Assembly: GCA_012517755.1 (NCBI GenBank)
Contig: JAAYUH010000126.1
Location: 1-5,972, forward strand
DNA length: 5,972 nt
Direction of reading: 5' to 3'
Source of the DNA: a bacterium
GTDB taxonomy: Bacteria; Caldisericota; Caldisericia; B22-G15
A program made the position numbers and the translations under genes. Position 1 is the first letter of the stretch, and each line of letters opens with the position of its first letter. Of this stretch, positions 1 through 5,971 are shown piece by piece. The notes below the pieces were generated by a model. It worked only from the letters and a program-made list of their open reading frames with translations. It was not told the DNA's origin and made no database searches.

Positions 1-500
1 AAAAATTCTTTAATATTTTCTACTCTTTCTGCACTATCATACCAAAGTAAATTTTTCAAATTATTATTATATTGAAAACTATATTTATCTATTTCCGTTT
101 TAACTAATTTCAATTTATAAATATCACCAAATTCTTTCTTTCTTTTTTTAACTAAATCTAATGGGGGATTGAAATATAAAATAAAATTATTTTTTTCTTC
201 AATCTTTTTTGCAATAAATGGTCCTTTTAAGATTAATTTACCAATAGATTTATTATCACCAATTTTTTCTTTCAATTCTATAAGCTTTGTTTCATTATTT
301 TGTATTGATTTATTTTTAATAAATTTCATCCAATCAGAATAATTTATACCTGATTTAGAAATTATTAAACTTCTTATTGCACCTTGAATTGTTGTTGGAG
401 TTGGAGGGAAAAATGATGTTGCTCTTCTATGGATGCCAGCATCAAAAGGCATACACTTTCTAAATAGCATTGAATCGAAAAAATTTATATAAACAATCAT
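1..500 (-). CDS. cmr3: Cmr3, type III-B RAMP subunit (N-terminal 166 residues, cut by window edge)
   Basis: Seen: a leftward frame opens with ATG at 500-498 and stays open to the window edge, giving 166 complete codons; the C-terminal part is outside. Conserved Cmr3 features are FRKCMPFDAG (residues 13-22), FFPPTPTTIQGAIRS (30-44), LKGPFIAK (91-98) and NPPLDLV (111-117). The PPxPxTxxGAxR signature is the standard N-terminal mark of Cmr3. Known of the family: Cmr3 is a Cas5-like RAMP that binds Cmr2 and the crRNA 5' handle at the foot of the Cmr complex. Context: its ATG overlaps the cmr2 stop as ATGA, indicating translational coupling. An AGGTGG ribosome site (505-510) sits 4 nt upstream, inside cmr2. 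The start is further supported because the family motif begins about 12 residues in. Identity is firm; full length is unknown. Confidence 0.95.
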   Translation of the reverse strand, partial: MIVYINFFDSMLFRKCMPFDAGIHRRATSFFPPTPTTIQGAIRSLIISKSGINYSDWMKFIKNKSIQNNETKLIELKEKIGDNKSIGKLILKGPFIAKKIEEKNNFILYFNPPLDLVKKRKKEFGDIYKLKLVKTEIDKYSFQYNNNLKNLLWYDSAERVENIKEF

Positions 501-3307
501 TCTACCACCTCGCCTTGAGCGAAAAATTTACCTAACATAAAAATTTCGATTATATCCGTTAAACCCTCCTTTCTATTTTTTCTAATATTTTCTTCAAGAA
601 ATTTATATATTCTATCATATAAATTTCCATTTCTATCTTTTGCTTCGACAATCACATTCCTTTTCCATATCTTTTGAAAATGATTTTTGAGAATCTCATC
701 GGGAAAATCAACAAAATCCCTTTCGTCTAAATCATAAGGGAAATTAAAAGATAAAATTTTTTCAGAGAATAAGAAAGTTATTTCTTTTAATAAATCGACA
801 GATGAAATTCCATCTATATACCAAGGCAAATTAAATTCTTTTATTGTTCCACTTTTTTTAATTATTTTAATAGTATATCTATCTCTACCAACATTTTTTG
901 TATCTTTTAAAGCTTTTCTTAATTCTTCAAGAAGAAAGGATAAAGGTTCTTCATAATGTCCAATAACTACTCCCATACTTGCTGTAGCTCTTTTACCCAT
1001 ATATTTTTCAAGAGAAAATGTATCTCTTAATTTTTTGATAACATCTAATAGACTATTAAGTGCCACAAAAGCCATAATATCGTCACCACCTGAATATATA
1101 ATTTTTCCATAGTTTTCTTCTTCAATGATTTTTCTTGTTTCTTGAATTGAGAATTCAGATAATCTCCTACTTATTTCTCTATGAATTGCTGCAGAAATAG
1201 TTTTAGGTGCTTTACCATCTCCCCTATATACATAGCTAATCCAATTAATCTTTTCAATAAAGGATTCAAAAAGATCTGGATTATCTTTTTTCCACTTCTC
1301 TATATAATTTGTATTGAAAGTATTTATCAAATCTGGAGTTTTTAAACCTGCTATCCAATCACCAATATTATCACCATCCATATAAATTATTGAAAAATAC
1401 TTCCCTAAAGAAGGTAAAAAATTCTTTAATTCTTTGAATTCTCTTCTGATTTCGCTCAACTCAGTATTTTTAATTTCAGGATATTCTTTAATAATCTTTT
1501 CTGATTTAATAAATTCTTCATCAAAAAACAATGAATCTAACGAAGAAAAATTTTCAAGTTTATCTTTAAATTCATTAATGAATTTTGGTAATGGATGATG
1601 TTTAATGGGTATTTTTTTAAAATATTCTTTAAATTTTTCGATATTCTCATTCGTAATTATTTTATTATATAAATCAAGTTTAAATTTAACATTTGCAAAT
1701 TCAGAAGTTGGTGGAAATTGTTCTTTACCAATTTTATCCTTAAAATAAATTATTTGTGCTAATCTTTTTGTAGTACAAACACTACATAATTTCTCATTAT
1801 CTTTAAAATTATAAGAAAATTTTTCTCTTAATTTACCCCAAAAAGAATTTATAGTAGAATAGCTATCATTTTTGTTTATATGCATAACTTCTCTTTCTCC
1901 ACACATATCACATTTATAACCTGGCTCTGGTTTAGTAGAAAAATCTTTTATTAATTTTCTTGAAGACATTAATTTATCTATTAAAAGATGATAGAGAGAG
2001 TAAAGATGGCCAGAGTTATAATTATCGAAAACAAAAATATTGTTATTAATTTCATATTTTTTTTCACGAGATTTTAATGTATCATAAAAGTCATAAAAAT
2101 AAAAATCTTTTAAAAAATTTGACTTTATCATTTTTATATAATCTTCTATATTTTCTTTATTTTTTACTTTTTCTTCATTTTTAAGAGATTGTTGAACCCA
2201 GGGTAATGAAACCCAATAAATTTCTGGAAAAGTTTCAATTTGTCTTTCCCAAATTTCATCATAGTAGTTATCAACTGACTGAAATTTATCTTTAAATTCA
2301 TCATCTTCTATTAATTTTGATTTTATATCTTCCTTTACTTTATCTCTTATATTTTTCCATTCATTTTTTATACTATTTTCTACTGCATTTGCTATATCTT
2401 TAACATACTCATCTGGTATAAAACAAAGAAACTCATTAGGTATATTTGCTATTCTTTTTTCTTCATCACCACTTCTTAAATAATTCTCAATTTCCGTATT
2501 GTCTATATTATTAAAAATTTTATCCCTAACCCACTCTTTAAATAAAGGAACTATTCTTAAATCAGGGTATATAATATGGTCGGGACCCAATAATTCTACA
2601 ACCTTTAAAATGCCTTTAAATGATAGATATGATATTAAATAACTGCTAATGAATAAATCCTGGGTTTTCCTGGAAGTTTGTATAAAAGGTTGAACTGGTC
2701 CAATAGAAAATAGAAGAAATGAAACATTTGGTAATGAAGTAGAAATAGCACTTGTAGCAATCATATGATCGAAGATTGAATGATCAGGTATTCTTGTATC
2801 AGCTATAAAATCATATGGAGACATTTCTTCAATTTCTTTTTTAAGAATTTCTGGTAATAAAATATATAAATAATAAAATACTTTTTTAAATTTGTCATTC
2901 TGGTTGCCAATTTTAGAATTTATGTCTTTAAAAACTTTTTTTATATTGTCTTTATTTATAGATTTAGTTAAAATATCATGCCTATCACCTGATATTGGAT
3001 TTATTCTTTGAAGTGAAAAATCTCTAATATCTGGTAGATTTATACATCTATCAATGCCTGAAGCTATCTGGTCAGACAAATTAATAATGTCTTTTTTATT
3101 TTTTATTAATTCAATTAAAGAAGAATCAATCACATACAAATACTCTTTAGAGGCTTCTTCATGAGATCCTTTTAATAAGTTATTTATATATAACATTTTT
3201 TCTGGAGGATCATGCAAAAAAGAGACTATTTTATACTTCCAATATGTATCTTCGCTAATTTCTTCAAATCCTAATTTTTTTAATATTTCAATTTTTAAAT
3301 TATCCAT
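497..3307 (-). CDS. cmr2: Cmr2 / Cas10, large subunit of the type III-B effector, with intact GGDD
   Basis: 936 residues, a usual size for Cmr2. Domains in order: an N-terminal HD-like region with LHDPPEK (31-37; H32, D33) and a second cluster PDHSIFDHM (174-182); the Cmr2 hallmark GPVQPFIQTSRKTQD (203-217); a zinc-ribbon pair C466/C469 and C508/C511; a palm-type region with YMDGDNIGDW (642-651); and the catalytic palm motif SGGDD (739-743), followed by a helical C-terminus. Known of the family: Cas10 palm domains with GGDD convert ATP to cyclic oligoadenylate when the crRNA pairs with target RNA, and the HD region can act as a DNase in some systems. Inferred: this protein can signal; DNase activity is less certain, since HD domains of Cmr2 proteins vary. 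The ATG directly follows the cmr1 stop (TAAATG), and GGGAGG at 3313-3318 lies 5 nt upstream, so translation is probably coupled. The stop overlaps the cmr3 start. No frameshift or internal stop is seen. Confidence 0.98.
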   Translation of the reverse strand: MDNLKIEILKKLGFEEISEDTYWKYKIVSFLHDPPEKMLYINNLLKGSHEEASKEYLYVIDSSLIELIKNKKDIINLSDQIASGIDRCINLPDIRDFSLQRINPISGDRHDILTKSINKDNIKKVFKDINSKIGNQNDKFKKVFYYLYILLPEILKKEIEEMSPYDFIADTRIPDHSIFDHMIATSAISTSLPNVSFLLFSIGPVQPFIQTSRKTQDLFISSYLISYLSFKGILKVVELLGPDHIIYPDLRIVPLFKEWVRDKIFNNIDNTEIENYLRSGDEEKRIANIPNEFLCFIPDEYVKDIANAVENSIKNEWKNIRDKVKEDIKSKLIEDDEFKDKFQSVDNYYDEIWERQIETFPEIYWVSLPWVQQSLKNEEKVKNKENIEDYIKMIKSNFLKDFYFYDFYDTLKSREKKYEINNNIFVFDNYNSGHLYSLYHLLIDKLMSSRKLIKDFSTKPEPGYKCDMCGEREVMHINKNDSYSTINSFWGKLREKFSYNFKDNEKLCSVCTTKRLAQIIYFKDKIGKEQFPPTSEFANVKFKLDLYNKIITNENIEKFKEYFKKIPIKHHPLPKFINEFKDKLENFSSLDSLFFDEEFIKSEKIIKEYPEIKNTELSEIRREFKELKNFLPSLGKYFSIIYMDGDNIGDWIAGLKTPDLINTFNTNYIEKWKKDNPDLFESFIEKINWISYVYRGDGKAPKTISAAIHREISRRLSEFSIQETRKIIEEENYGKIIYSGGDDIMAFVALNSLLDVIKKLRDTFSLEKYMGKRATASMGVVIGHYEEPLSFLLEELRKALKDTKNVGRDRYTIKIIKKSGTIKEFNLPWYIDGISSVDLLKEITFLFSEKILSFNFPYDLDERDFVDFPDEILKNHFQKIWKRNVIVEAKDRNGNLYDRIYKFLEENIRKNRKEGLTDIIEIFMLGKFFAQGEVVE

Positions 3308-4255
3308 TTATGCCTCCCTAAGAATATCATTAAATTCATATTTTGAAACATTTCCATTCAAATTATTAAGAAATTCATCTATTATATTAATATTTAAATC
3401 TTTTCCTTCTAACAATTTTGAAGAGTATAATGTAAATATAACTGGTAAATATCCATTTTTTGATAATTTTATTATTTTGAAAAAAAGTGGAGAAGCTCTT
3501 CTTTTCGAAAAAATATCATTTTTTCTCTTATAAGATTCAATTGGTAAACCAAAATTGTATCTATCATAAATATTTATATGTCTTCTATAATCACTATATA
3601 TTCGCTCAAAATTTTTTAATATAGATGACCAATCGGATTTTAGTTCTTTATAAAATAGAATTTTTCCGCTAACAAAACTTGAATATTCTCTTAAAGAGTA
3701 ATTTATTGATTTACTATTAGAATAATCTTTATAAAATTTAATTATACTTTTAAATTTTTTTATAAAATCATCCTCATTAATAATATTAAAGTCACTTAAA
3801 CACACACTTCCAAAACCCCTTCTTGTTCTTGCGCCTAAACCACCAAAAAGTGAAATCAATTTAAAAGTTGCTTCAATAATTTGTGGATCTATATCTTTAA
3901 AACTGCATCTTAAAGAAAAATTACCACCATCTTTTATCCACTTAACTCTATGCTCATTTTCTCTGAAAGGAAAAAGAAAATATCTATAATCAATATAACT
4001 CATTTTAACAAAACTTCCTTTATCAAATTGATTTATTTTTATTATAATTTTTGATTTCTCGCTTGTACTACCAAAAATATTAGATTCTACTTCATATAGT
4101 TTTTTAATATCATCTATGAAACAACCCATCAAGGTTCTAAACCAAAACCTCATTACGCCTTTAATAGAAGGAATTCTAAACTCTTCTTGTTTTTCTGCCC
4201 CTCTCATTATAATTGGTGTGATAACATCAAATTTAAATGAATCTTCTTTAAGCAC
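3308..4255 (-). CDS. cmr1: Cmr1, type III-B RAMP (Cas7-like) subunit
   Basis: 315 residues. The N-terminus has the Cmr1 pattern: FDVITPIIMRGA (9-20), RIPSIKGVMRFWFR (27-40) and NIFGSTSEKS (59-68). The glycine-rich RAMP loop GGLGARTRRGFGS is at 138-150, and the late motifs GLPI (236-239) and RRASPLFFK (252-260) are also typical. Known of the family: Cmr1 is a double-ferredoxin RAMP at the head of the Cmr complex, near the 3' end of the crRNA, and helps bind target RNA. The start is GTG, chosen because AGGAGG (4261-4266) lies 5 nt upstream and the conserved ITP motif falls at residue 12. It begins 1 nt after the stop of a small upstream ORF and ends immediately before cmr2. The order cmr1-cmr2-cmr3 is common in type III-B operons. 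The protein is towards the short end for the family but shows no break. Confidence 0.97.
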   Translation of the reverse strand: MLKEDSFKFDVITPIIMRGAEKQEEFRIPSIKGVMRFWFRTLMGCFIDDIKKLYEVESNIFGSTSEKSKIIIKINQFDKGSFVKMSYIDYRYFLFPFRENEHRVKWIKDGGNFSLRCSFKDIDPQIIEATFKLISLFGGLGARTRRGFGSVCLSDFNIINEDDFIKKFKSIIKFYKDYSNSKSINYSLREYSSFVSGKILFYKELKSDWSSILKNFERIYSDYRRHINIYDRYNFGLPIESYKRKNDIFSKRRASPLFFKIIKLSKNGYLPVIFTLYSSKLLEGKDLNINIIDEFLNNLNGNVSKYEFNDILREA

Positions 4256-4256
4256 T

Positions 4257-4427
4257 TTACCCTCCTACAAATATAATATAATTTTCTATGATAAAGAATT
4301 TATATTTTCTAAAAATCTTAAATAAAATTGGAAGTTTAAAATTATTTCTAATTTTTAAAATAGAATCTATTATAATACCTTTAAATCTTTTTAATAAATC
4401 TTTTTTAATAATAGCTATTTTTATCAC
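4257..4427 (-). CDS. Small basic protein of unknown function, possible first gene of the cmr operon
   Basis: Not recognised. A 56-codon frame opens with GTG at 4427-4425, has GGAGG (4433-4437) 5 nt upstream, and ends in TAA at 4259-4257, leaving one base before the cmr1 GTG. The ribosome-site spacing equals that of cmr1 and cmr2, and the cmr1 ribosome site lies inside the last codons of this ORF, as expected for coupled translation. By reading, the product has 13 Lys/Arg against 3 Asp/Glu and is rich in Ile and Phe. It starts MIKIAIIKKDLLKRF and ends NYIIFVGG, with no cysteine and no clear signal peptide. With stops arising at about one codon in ten in DNA this AT-rich, 56 open codons are unlikely but not impossible by chance. 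It is too short, and lacks any motif, to be Cmr5 or another RAMP. Alternatives are a short leader ORF that only couples translation into cmr1, or a remnant of a longer gene. Confidence 0.6.
   Translation of the reverse strand: MIKIAIIKKDLLKRFKGIIIDSILKIRNNFKLPILFKIFRKYKFFIIENYIIFVGG
4261..4266 (-). promoter_or_regulatory. Ribosome binding site (AGGAGG) that sets the cmr1 GTG start
   Basis: AGGAGG on the minus strand, 5 nt before the GTG at 4255. It is a full anti-16S match and overlaps the final codons (Val-Gly-Gly) of the upstream small ORF. Ribosomes finishing that ORF would therefore pass over or stop at this site. Confidence 0.85.
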
Positions 4428-4432
4428 CCTTT

Positions 4433-4437
4433 CCTCC
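4433..4437 (-). promoter_or_regulatory. Ribosome binding site (GGAGG) of the 56-codon ORF
   Basis: On the minus strand the order is CTGGAGG, then AAAGG, then GTG. GGAGG is 5 nt from the GTG at 4427, the same distance as for cmr1 and cmr2. G+C-rich purine runs are rare in this intergenic DNA, so this site is the main reason to accept a GTG start for an otherwise unrecognised small ORF. Confidence 0.6.
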
Positions 4438-4446
4438 AGTTTTTAA

Positions 4447-4455
4447 ATTATATCA
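4447..4455 (-). promoter_or_regulatory. Candidate extended -10 promoter (TGATATAAT) for the cmr operon
   Basis: The minus strand reads TG-A-TATAAT from 4455 to 4447, a perfect extended -10. No good -35 is seen 17-18 nt further upstream (TTTATT at best), which extended -10 promoters can tolerate. Transcription would begin near 4440, only a few bases ahead of the GGAGG at 4437-4433, giving a very short leader of about 13 nt before the small ORF. TATAAT-like words are common in DNA of this composition; the fit to the ribosome site is what raises the call. Confidence 0.4.
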
Positions 4456-4509
4456 TATTTTAAAAATTTAATAAATTAACCTCACACACCTAAGAAATTC
4501 AATATATTT

Positions 4510-4613
4510 GTGGACTTCTTTATATATTTTCTCTGTAATGAATGTAAAAAGAAAATCGTTTTTATGGAATAGGTAAAATAGATGAAGAAGATGAAAATAT
4601 AATAATCTTTTAA
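4510..4613 (+). pseudogene. Possible decayed coding fragment with a CxxC pair
   Basis: One frame, open from an in-frame stop at 4477-4479 and containing a GTG at 4510, reads FLCNECKKKIVFME to a TAG at 4570-4572. The neighbouring frame, open from 4548, reads RFYGIGKIDEEDENIIIF to a TAA at 4611-4613. Joined by a single shift near 4560 they would give a zinc-ribbon-like segment (CxxC, then YGIGKIDEEDE). No Shine-Dalgarno precedes the GTG. The fragment is short and may be chance; it is recorded because it fills the stretch between the divergent promoters. Confidence 0.15.
4598..4603 (+). promoter_or_regulatory. Possible -10 box (TATAAT) for cas6
   Basis: A perfect TATAAT lies 40 bp before the cas6 ATG, but without a TG extension and without a recognisable -35 about 17 bp upstream. 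A second weaker candidate, TATAAA at 4617-4622, would give a leader of only about 14 nt. One of these may drive cas6; neither is strong in such AT-rich DNA. Confidence 0.25.
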
Positions 4614-4618
4614 TTTTA

Positions 4619-4639
4619 TAAATTTTAATCTAAAATTTA
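4619..4639. repeat. 9-bp perfect inverted repeat directly before cas6
   Basis: The arms are TAAATTTTA (4619-4627) and TAAAATTTA (4631-4639), with a 3-nt centre (ATC). The right arm ends 4 nt before the cas6 ATG, where a Shine-Dalgarno would normally be. It could be a protein-binding operator or an RNA hairpin that controls cas6 translation. Both arms are entirely A/T, so a chance origin in this DNA cannot be excluded. Confidence 0.4.
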
Positions 4640-4643
4640 ATAT

Positions 4644-5609
4644 ATGAATGGAAAAATAAAAAGATTATACAAGAATTTTTTTATAAAGAATTACAATATA
4701 ATATGTAAAATAGAAGAGCCTATAATTTTCCCAACTTACAAAGGTTCTGTTTTAAGAGGTGCATTTGGAAGAAATCTTAAAAGAGTCTCATGTCTTAATA
4801 AAGAGGAGAAAGACTGTTTAAATTGTATTTTTAAAAAAGGTTGTGTTTATTTTTATTTATTTGAAAATGGTATTCAAAATGAAGAATCTCAATTTTTAGA
4901 AAATATAAAATTTAGACCACACCCATTTATTATTGAACCTCCCTTGATAGATAAAAATGAATATAGTAGTGGTGAAACTTTTTCATTTAATATTATATTG
5001 ATAGGTTTAAGAACAGATTCGTACCTTCCTTTTATAATTTCTGCATTAATAAAAATGGGTGAATATGGATTATATAAAACAGGAGAGGGGAAATTTATTT
5101 TAGAAAGAATTAAAACAATAGATTCTAAAACAATTTATACCTTGAAAGATGGTTTAATTTTAGATAAAGATAATGAGAGTGATCTTTTAAAAGAGAAAAT
5201 TTATAGAAAAAAATTTAACAAAATTGAAATAAATTTTTTAACACCAACAAGAGTAGTTCATAGAGGAAAATATTCTTCAAATATAAATTTTTATGTTTTT
5301 ATGAAATCGATACTTCATAGGTTTTTTACTCTCTCTTCTTTATATAACAATTTTGAAATGAATATAGATAAAGATATTTTATCAAAATCTAAACTAATTG
5401 AAATTGAGAGTTCTAACATTAATTGGTATGATTGGGAAACATTTTCAGGAAGACAGAAAACAGAAATTAAACTTGGAGGTGTAATTGGAGAAATAATTTA
5501 TACTGGTGATATAACATCCTTTTTACCACTAATTACTATAGGTAAACATATACATATTGGAAAAAATACTTCATATGGTCTTGGCAAATATAATTATTTT
5601 TTGTTATAA
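4644..5609 (+). CDS. cas6: Cas6-family CRISPR pre-crRNA processing endoribonuclease
   Basis: 321 residues. The N-terminal ferredoxin-like half has IIFPTYKGSVLRGAFG (27-42), followed by four cysteines C50, C58, C61 and C67, the last leading into CVYFYLFE. The C-terminal half has WYDWETFSGRQ (261-271), KLGGVIGEIIYTGD (276-289) and the terminal glycine-rich loop HIGKNTSYGLGKY (304-316), all typical of the Cas6 C-terminal family (Pfam CRISPR_Cas6, PF10040). Known role: metal-independent cleavage within CRISPR repeats, leaving an 8-nt handle on each crRNA. H206, H302 and H304 are candidate catalytic histidines (inference). Transcribed away from the cmr operon, with repeat-like units 250 bp downstream. 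The ATG at 4644 is the only plausible start, as an in-frame TAA lies at 4638-4640 and the next Met is at residue 137 or later, yet no Shine-Dalgarno is visible. The four-cysteine cluster probably binds a metal. Confidence 0.95.
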   Translation: MNGKIKRLYKNFFIKNYNIICKIEEPIIFPTYKGSVLRGAFGRNLKRVSCLNKEEKDCLNCIFKKGCVYFYLFENGIQNEESQFLENIKFRPHPFIIEPPLIDKNEYSSGETFSFNIILIGLRTDSYLPFIISALIKMGEYGLYKTGEGKFILERIKTIDSKTIYTLKDGLILDKDNESDLLKEKIYRKKFNKIEINFLTPTRVVHRGKYSSNINFYVFMKSILHRFFTLSSLYNNFEMNIDKDILSKSKLIEIESSNINWYDWETFSGRQKTEIKLGGVIGEIIYTGDITSFLPLITIGKHIHIGKNTSYGLGKYNYFLL

Positions 5610-5665
5610 TTAACATATAGAACATTGAAAAAAATATGAATTAAAGATAAGCCATTGGAACAAAC

Positions 5666-5696
5666 TTAATTTCTTGAGATTAATATGAATTTTTTT
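5666..5696 (+). terminator. Weak terminator-like hairpin after cas6
   Basis: TTAATTTC (5666-5673) can pair with GAGATTAA (5676-5683), including one T-G wobble, as a short stem. A run of seven T follows at 5690-5696, after a 6-nt gap. The stem is almost all A/T and the gap is long for an intrinsic terminator. It lies about 57 nt after the cas6 stop, a sensible place for transcription to end, but the structure alone is weak. Confidence 0.25.
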
Positions 5697-5742
5697 ATTA
5701 CCGAGGGAACCTTGAAAATTAGAGGGATATTTAAAGGTGATA

Positions 5743-5751
5743 TGTTATAAT
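5743..5751 (+). promoter_or_regulatory. Candidate extended -10 promoter (TGTTATAAT) upstream of the repeats
   Basis: TG-T-TATAAT is a perfect extended -10 with no clear -35 at normal spacing (TTGAAA at 5712-5717 is 28 bp away, too far). Transcription would begin near 5758, about 100 nt before the first repeat. That suits a leader promoter driving a + strand array, the direction also indicated by the ATTGAGAC end of the repeat. Confidence 0.4.
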
Positions 5752-5857
5752 AGGATATCAAAATTAGATATTTTAACTACCTAAAATTTAATAATTTTTC
5801 TATATTTCTAAACTACCGAAAAGCGACCGGCATAAGATGATGGTTTCTGAAGGTAGG

Positions 5858-5971
5858 GTTAGAATTAGTGACTTGACATTAAAAGGATTGAGACTTATTT
5901 ATTACTTCTACTTTTGTAATTTTTTCTCCATTTAGTTAGAATTGGTGACTTGAGTTTAAAAGTATACAAAC
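5858..5971 (+). CRISPR. Two diverged 37-bp repeats with one 40-bp spacer: edge or remnant of a CRISPR array
   Basis: Copy 1 (5858-5894) and copy 2 (5935-5971) both begin GTTAGAATT and share GTGACTTGA in the middle; aligned without gaps they match at 30 of 37 positions. They flank 40 unique bases (5895-5934). Repeat and spacer lengths and the nearby cas6 and cmr genes fit a CRISPR unit. Copy 1 ends ATTGAGAC, close to the ATTGAAAC/ATTGAAAG ends of repeats used by Cas6-processed systems, which sets the + strand as the crRNA strand. Copy 2 differs mainly in its 3' half and ends ATACAAAC, as terminal repeats far from a leader often do. The window stops one base after copy 2, so array length is unknown. 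A degenerate dispersed repeat is the alternative. Confidence 0.6.

Larger units (their letters stand above)
5610..5857 (+). other. Non-coding stretch between cas6 and the repeats, possible CRISPR leader
   Basis: No convincing gene is seen on either strand; the longest ATG frame noted is 21 codons (5685-5750) and lacks a ribosome site. The stretch holds the weak hairpin and the extended -10 listed separately. It also has two copies of AACTACC (5775-5781 and 5811-5817), and a 46-base segment at 5813-5858 that is about half G+C, against roughly a quarter elsewhere. In that segment CTACC-GAAA (5813-5821) can pair with TTTC (5844-5847) and GGTAG (5852-5856) across a 4-nt bulge. Its position directly before a repeat whose 3' end faces away from it matches a leader. 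Confidence 0.4.

Noticed and set aside
4116..4325. A 69-codon + strand frame opposite the start of cmr1
   Set aside because: It lies mostly antisense to well-supported cmr1 codons and to the small ORF, has no convincing ribosome site, and its composition follows from the opposite strand.
5685..5750. A 21-codon ATG frame after cas6
   Set aside because: It has no Shine-Dalgarno, is very short, shows no recognisable motif, and overlaps the weak terminator T-run and the extended -10; it is likely chance.
5712..5751. TTGAAA (5712) plus TATAAT (5746) as a classical -35/-10 pair
   Set aside because: The 28-bp gap is far beyond the usual 16-18 bp; only the extended -10 is kept.
5610..5857. Additional copies of the 37-bp repeat before 5858
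   Set aside because: Reading back at the 77-bp period and scanning for GTGACTTGA and ATTGAGAC in both directions gave no further copy in the window.
5819..5858. A short minus-strand reading frame through the G+C-richer segment, including ATG CCG GTC GCT TTT
   Set aside because: It stops after a few codons past its only ATG and has no ribosome site; a structured or leader function explains the base composition better than coding.
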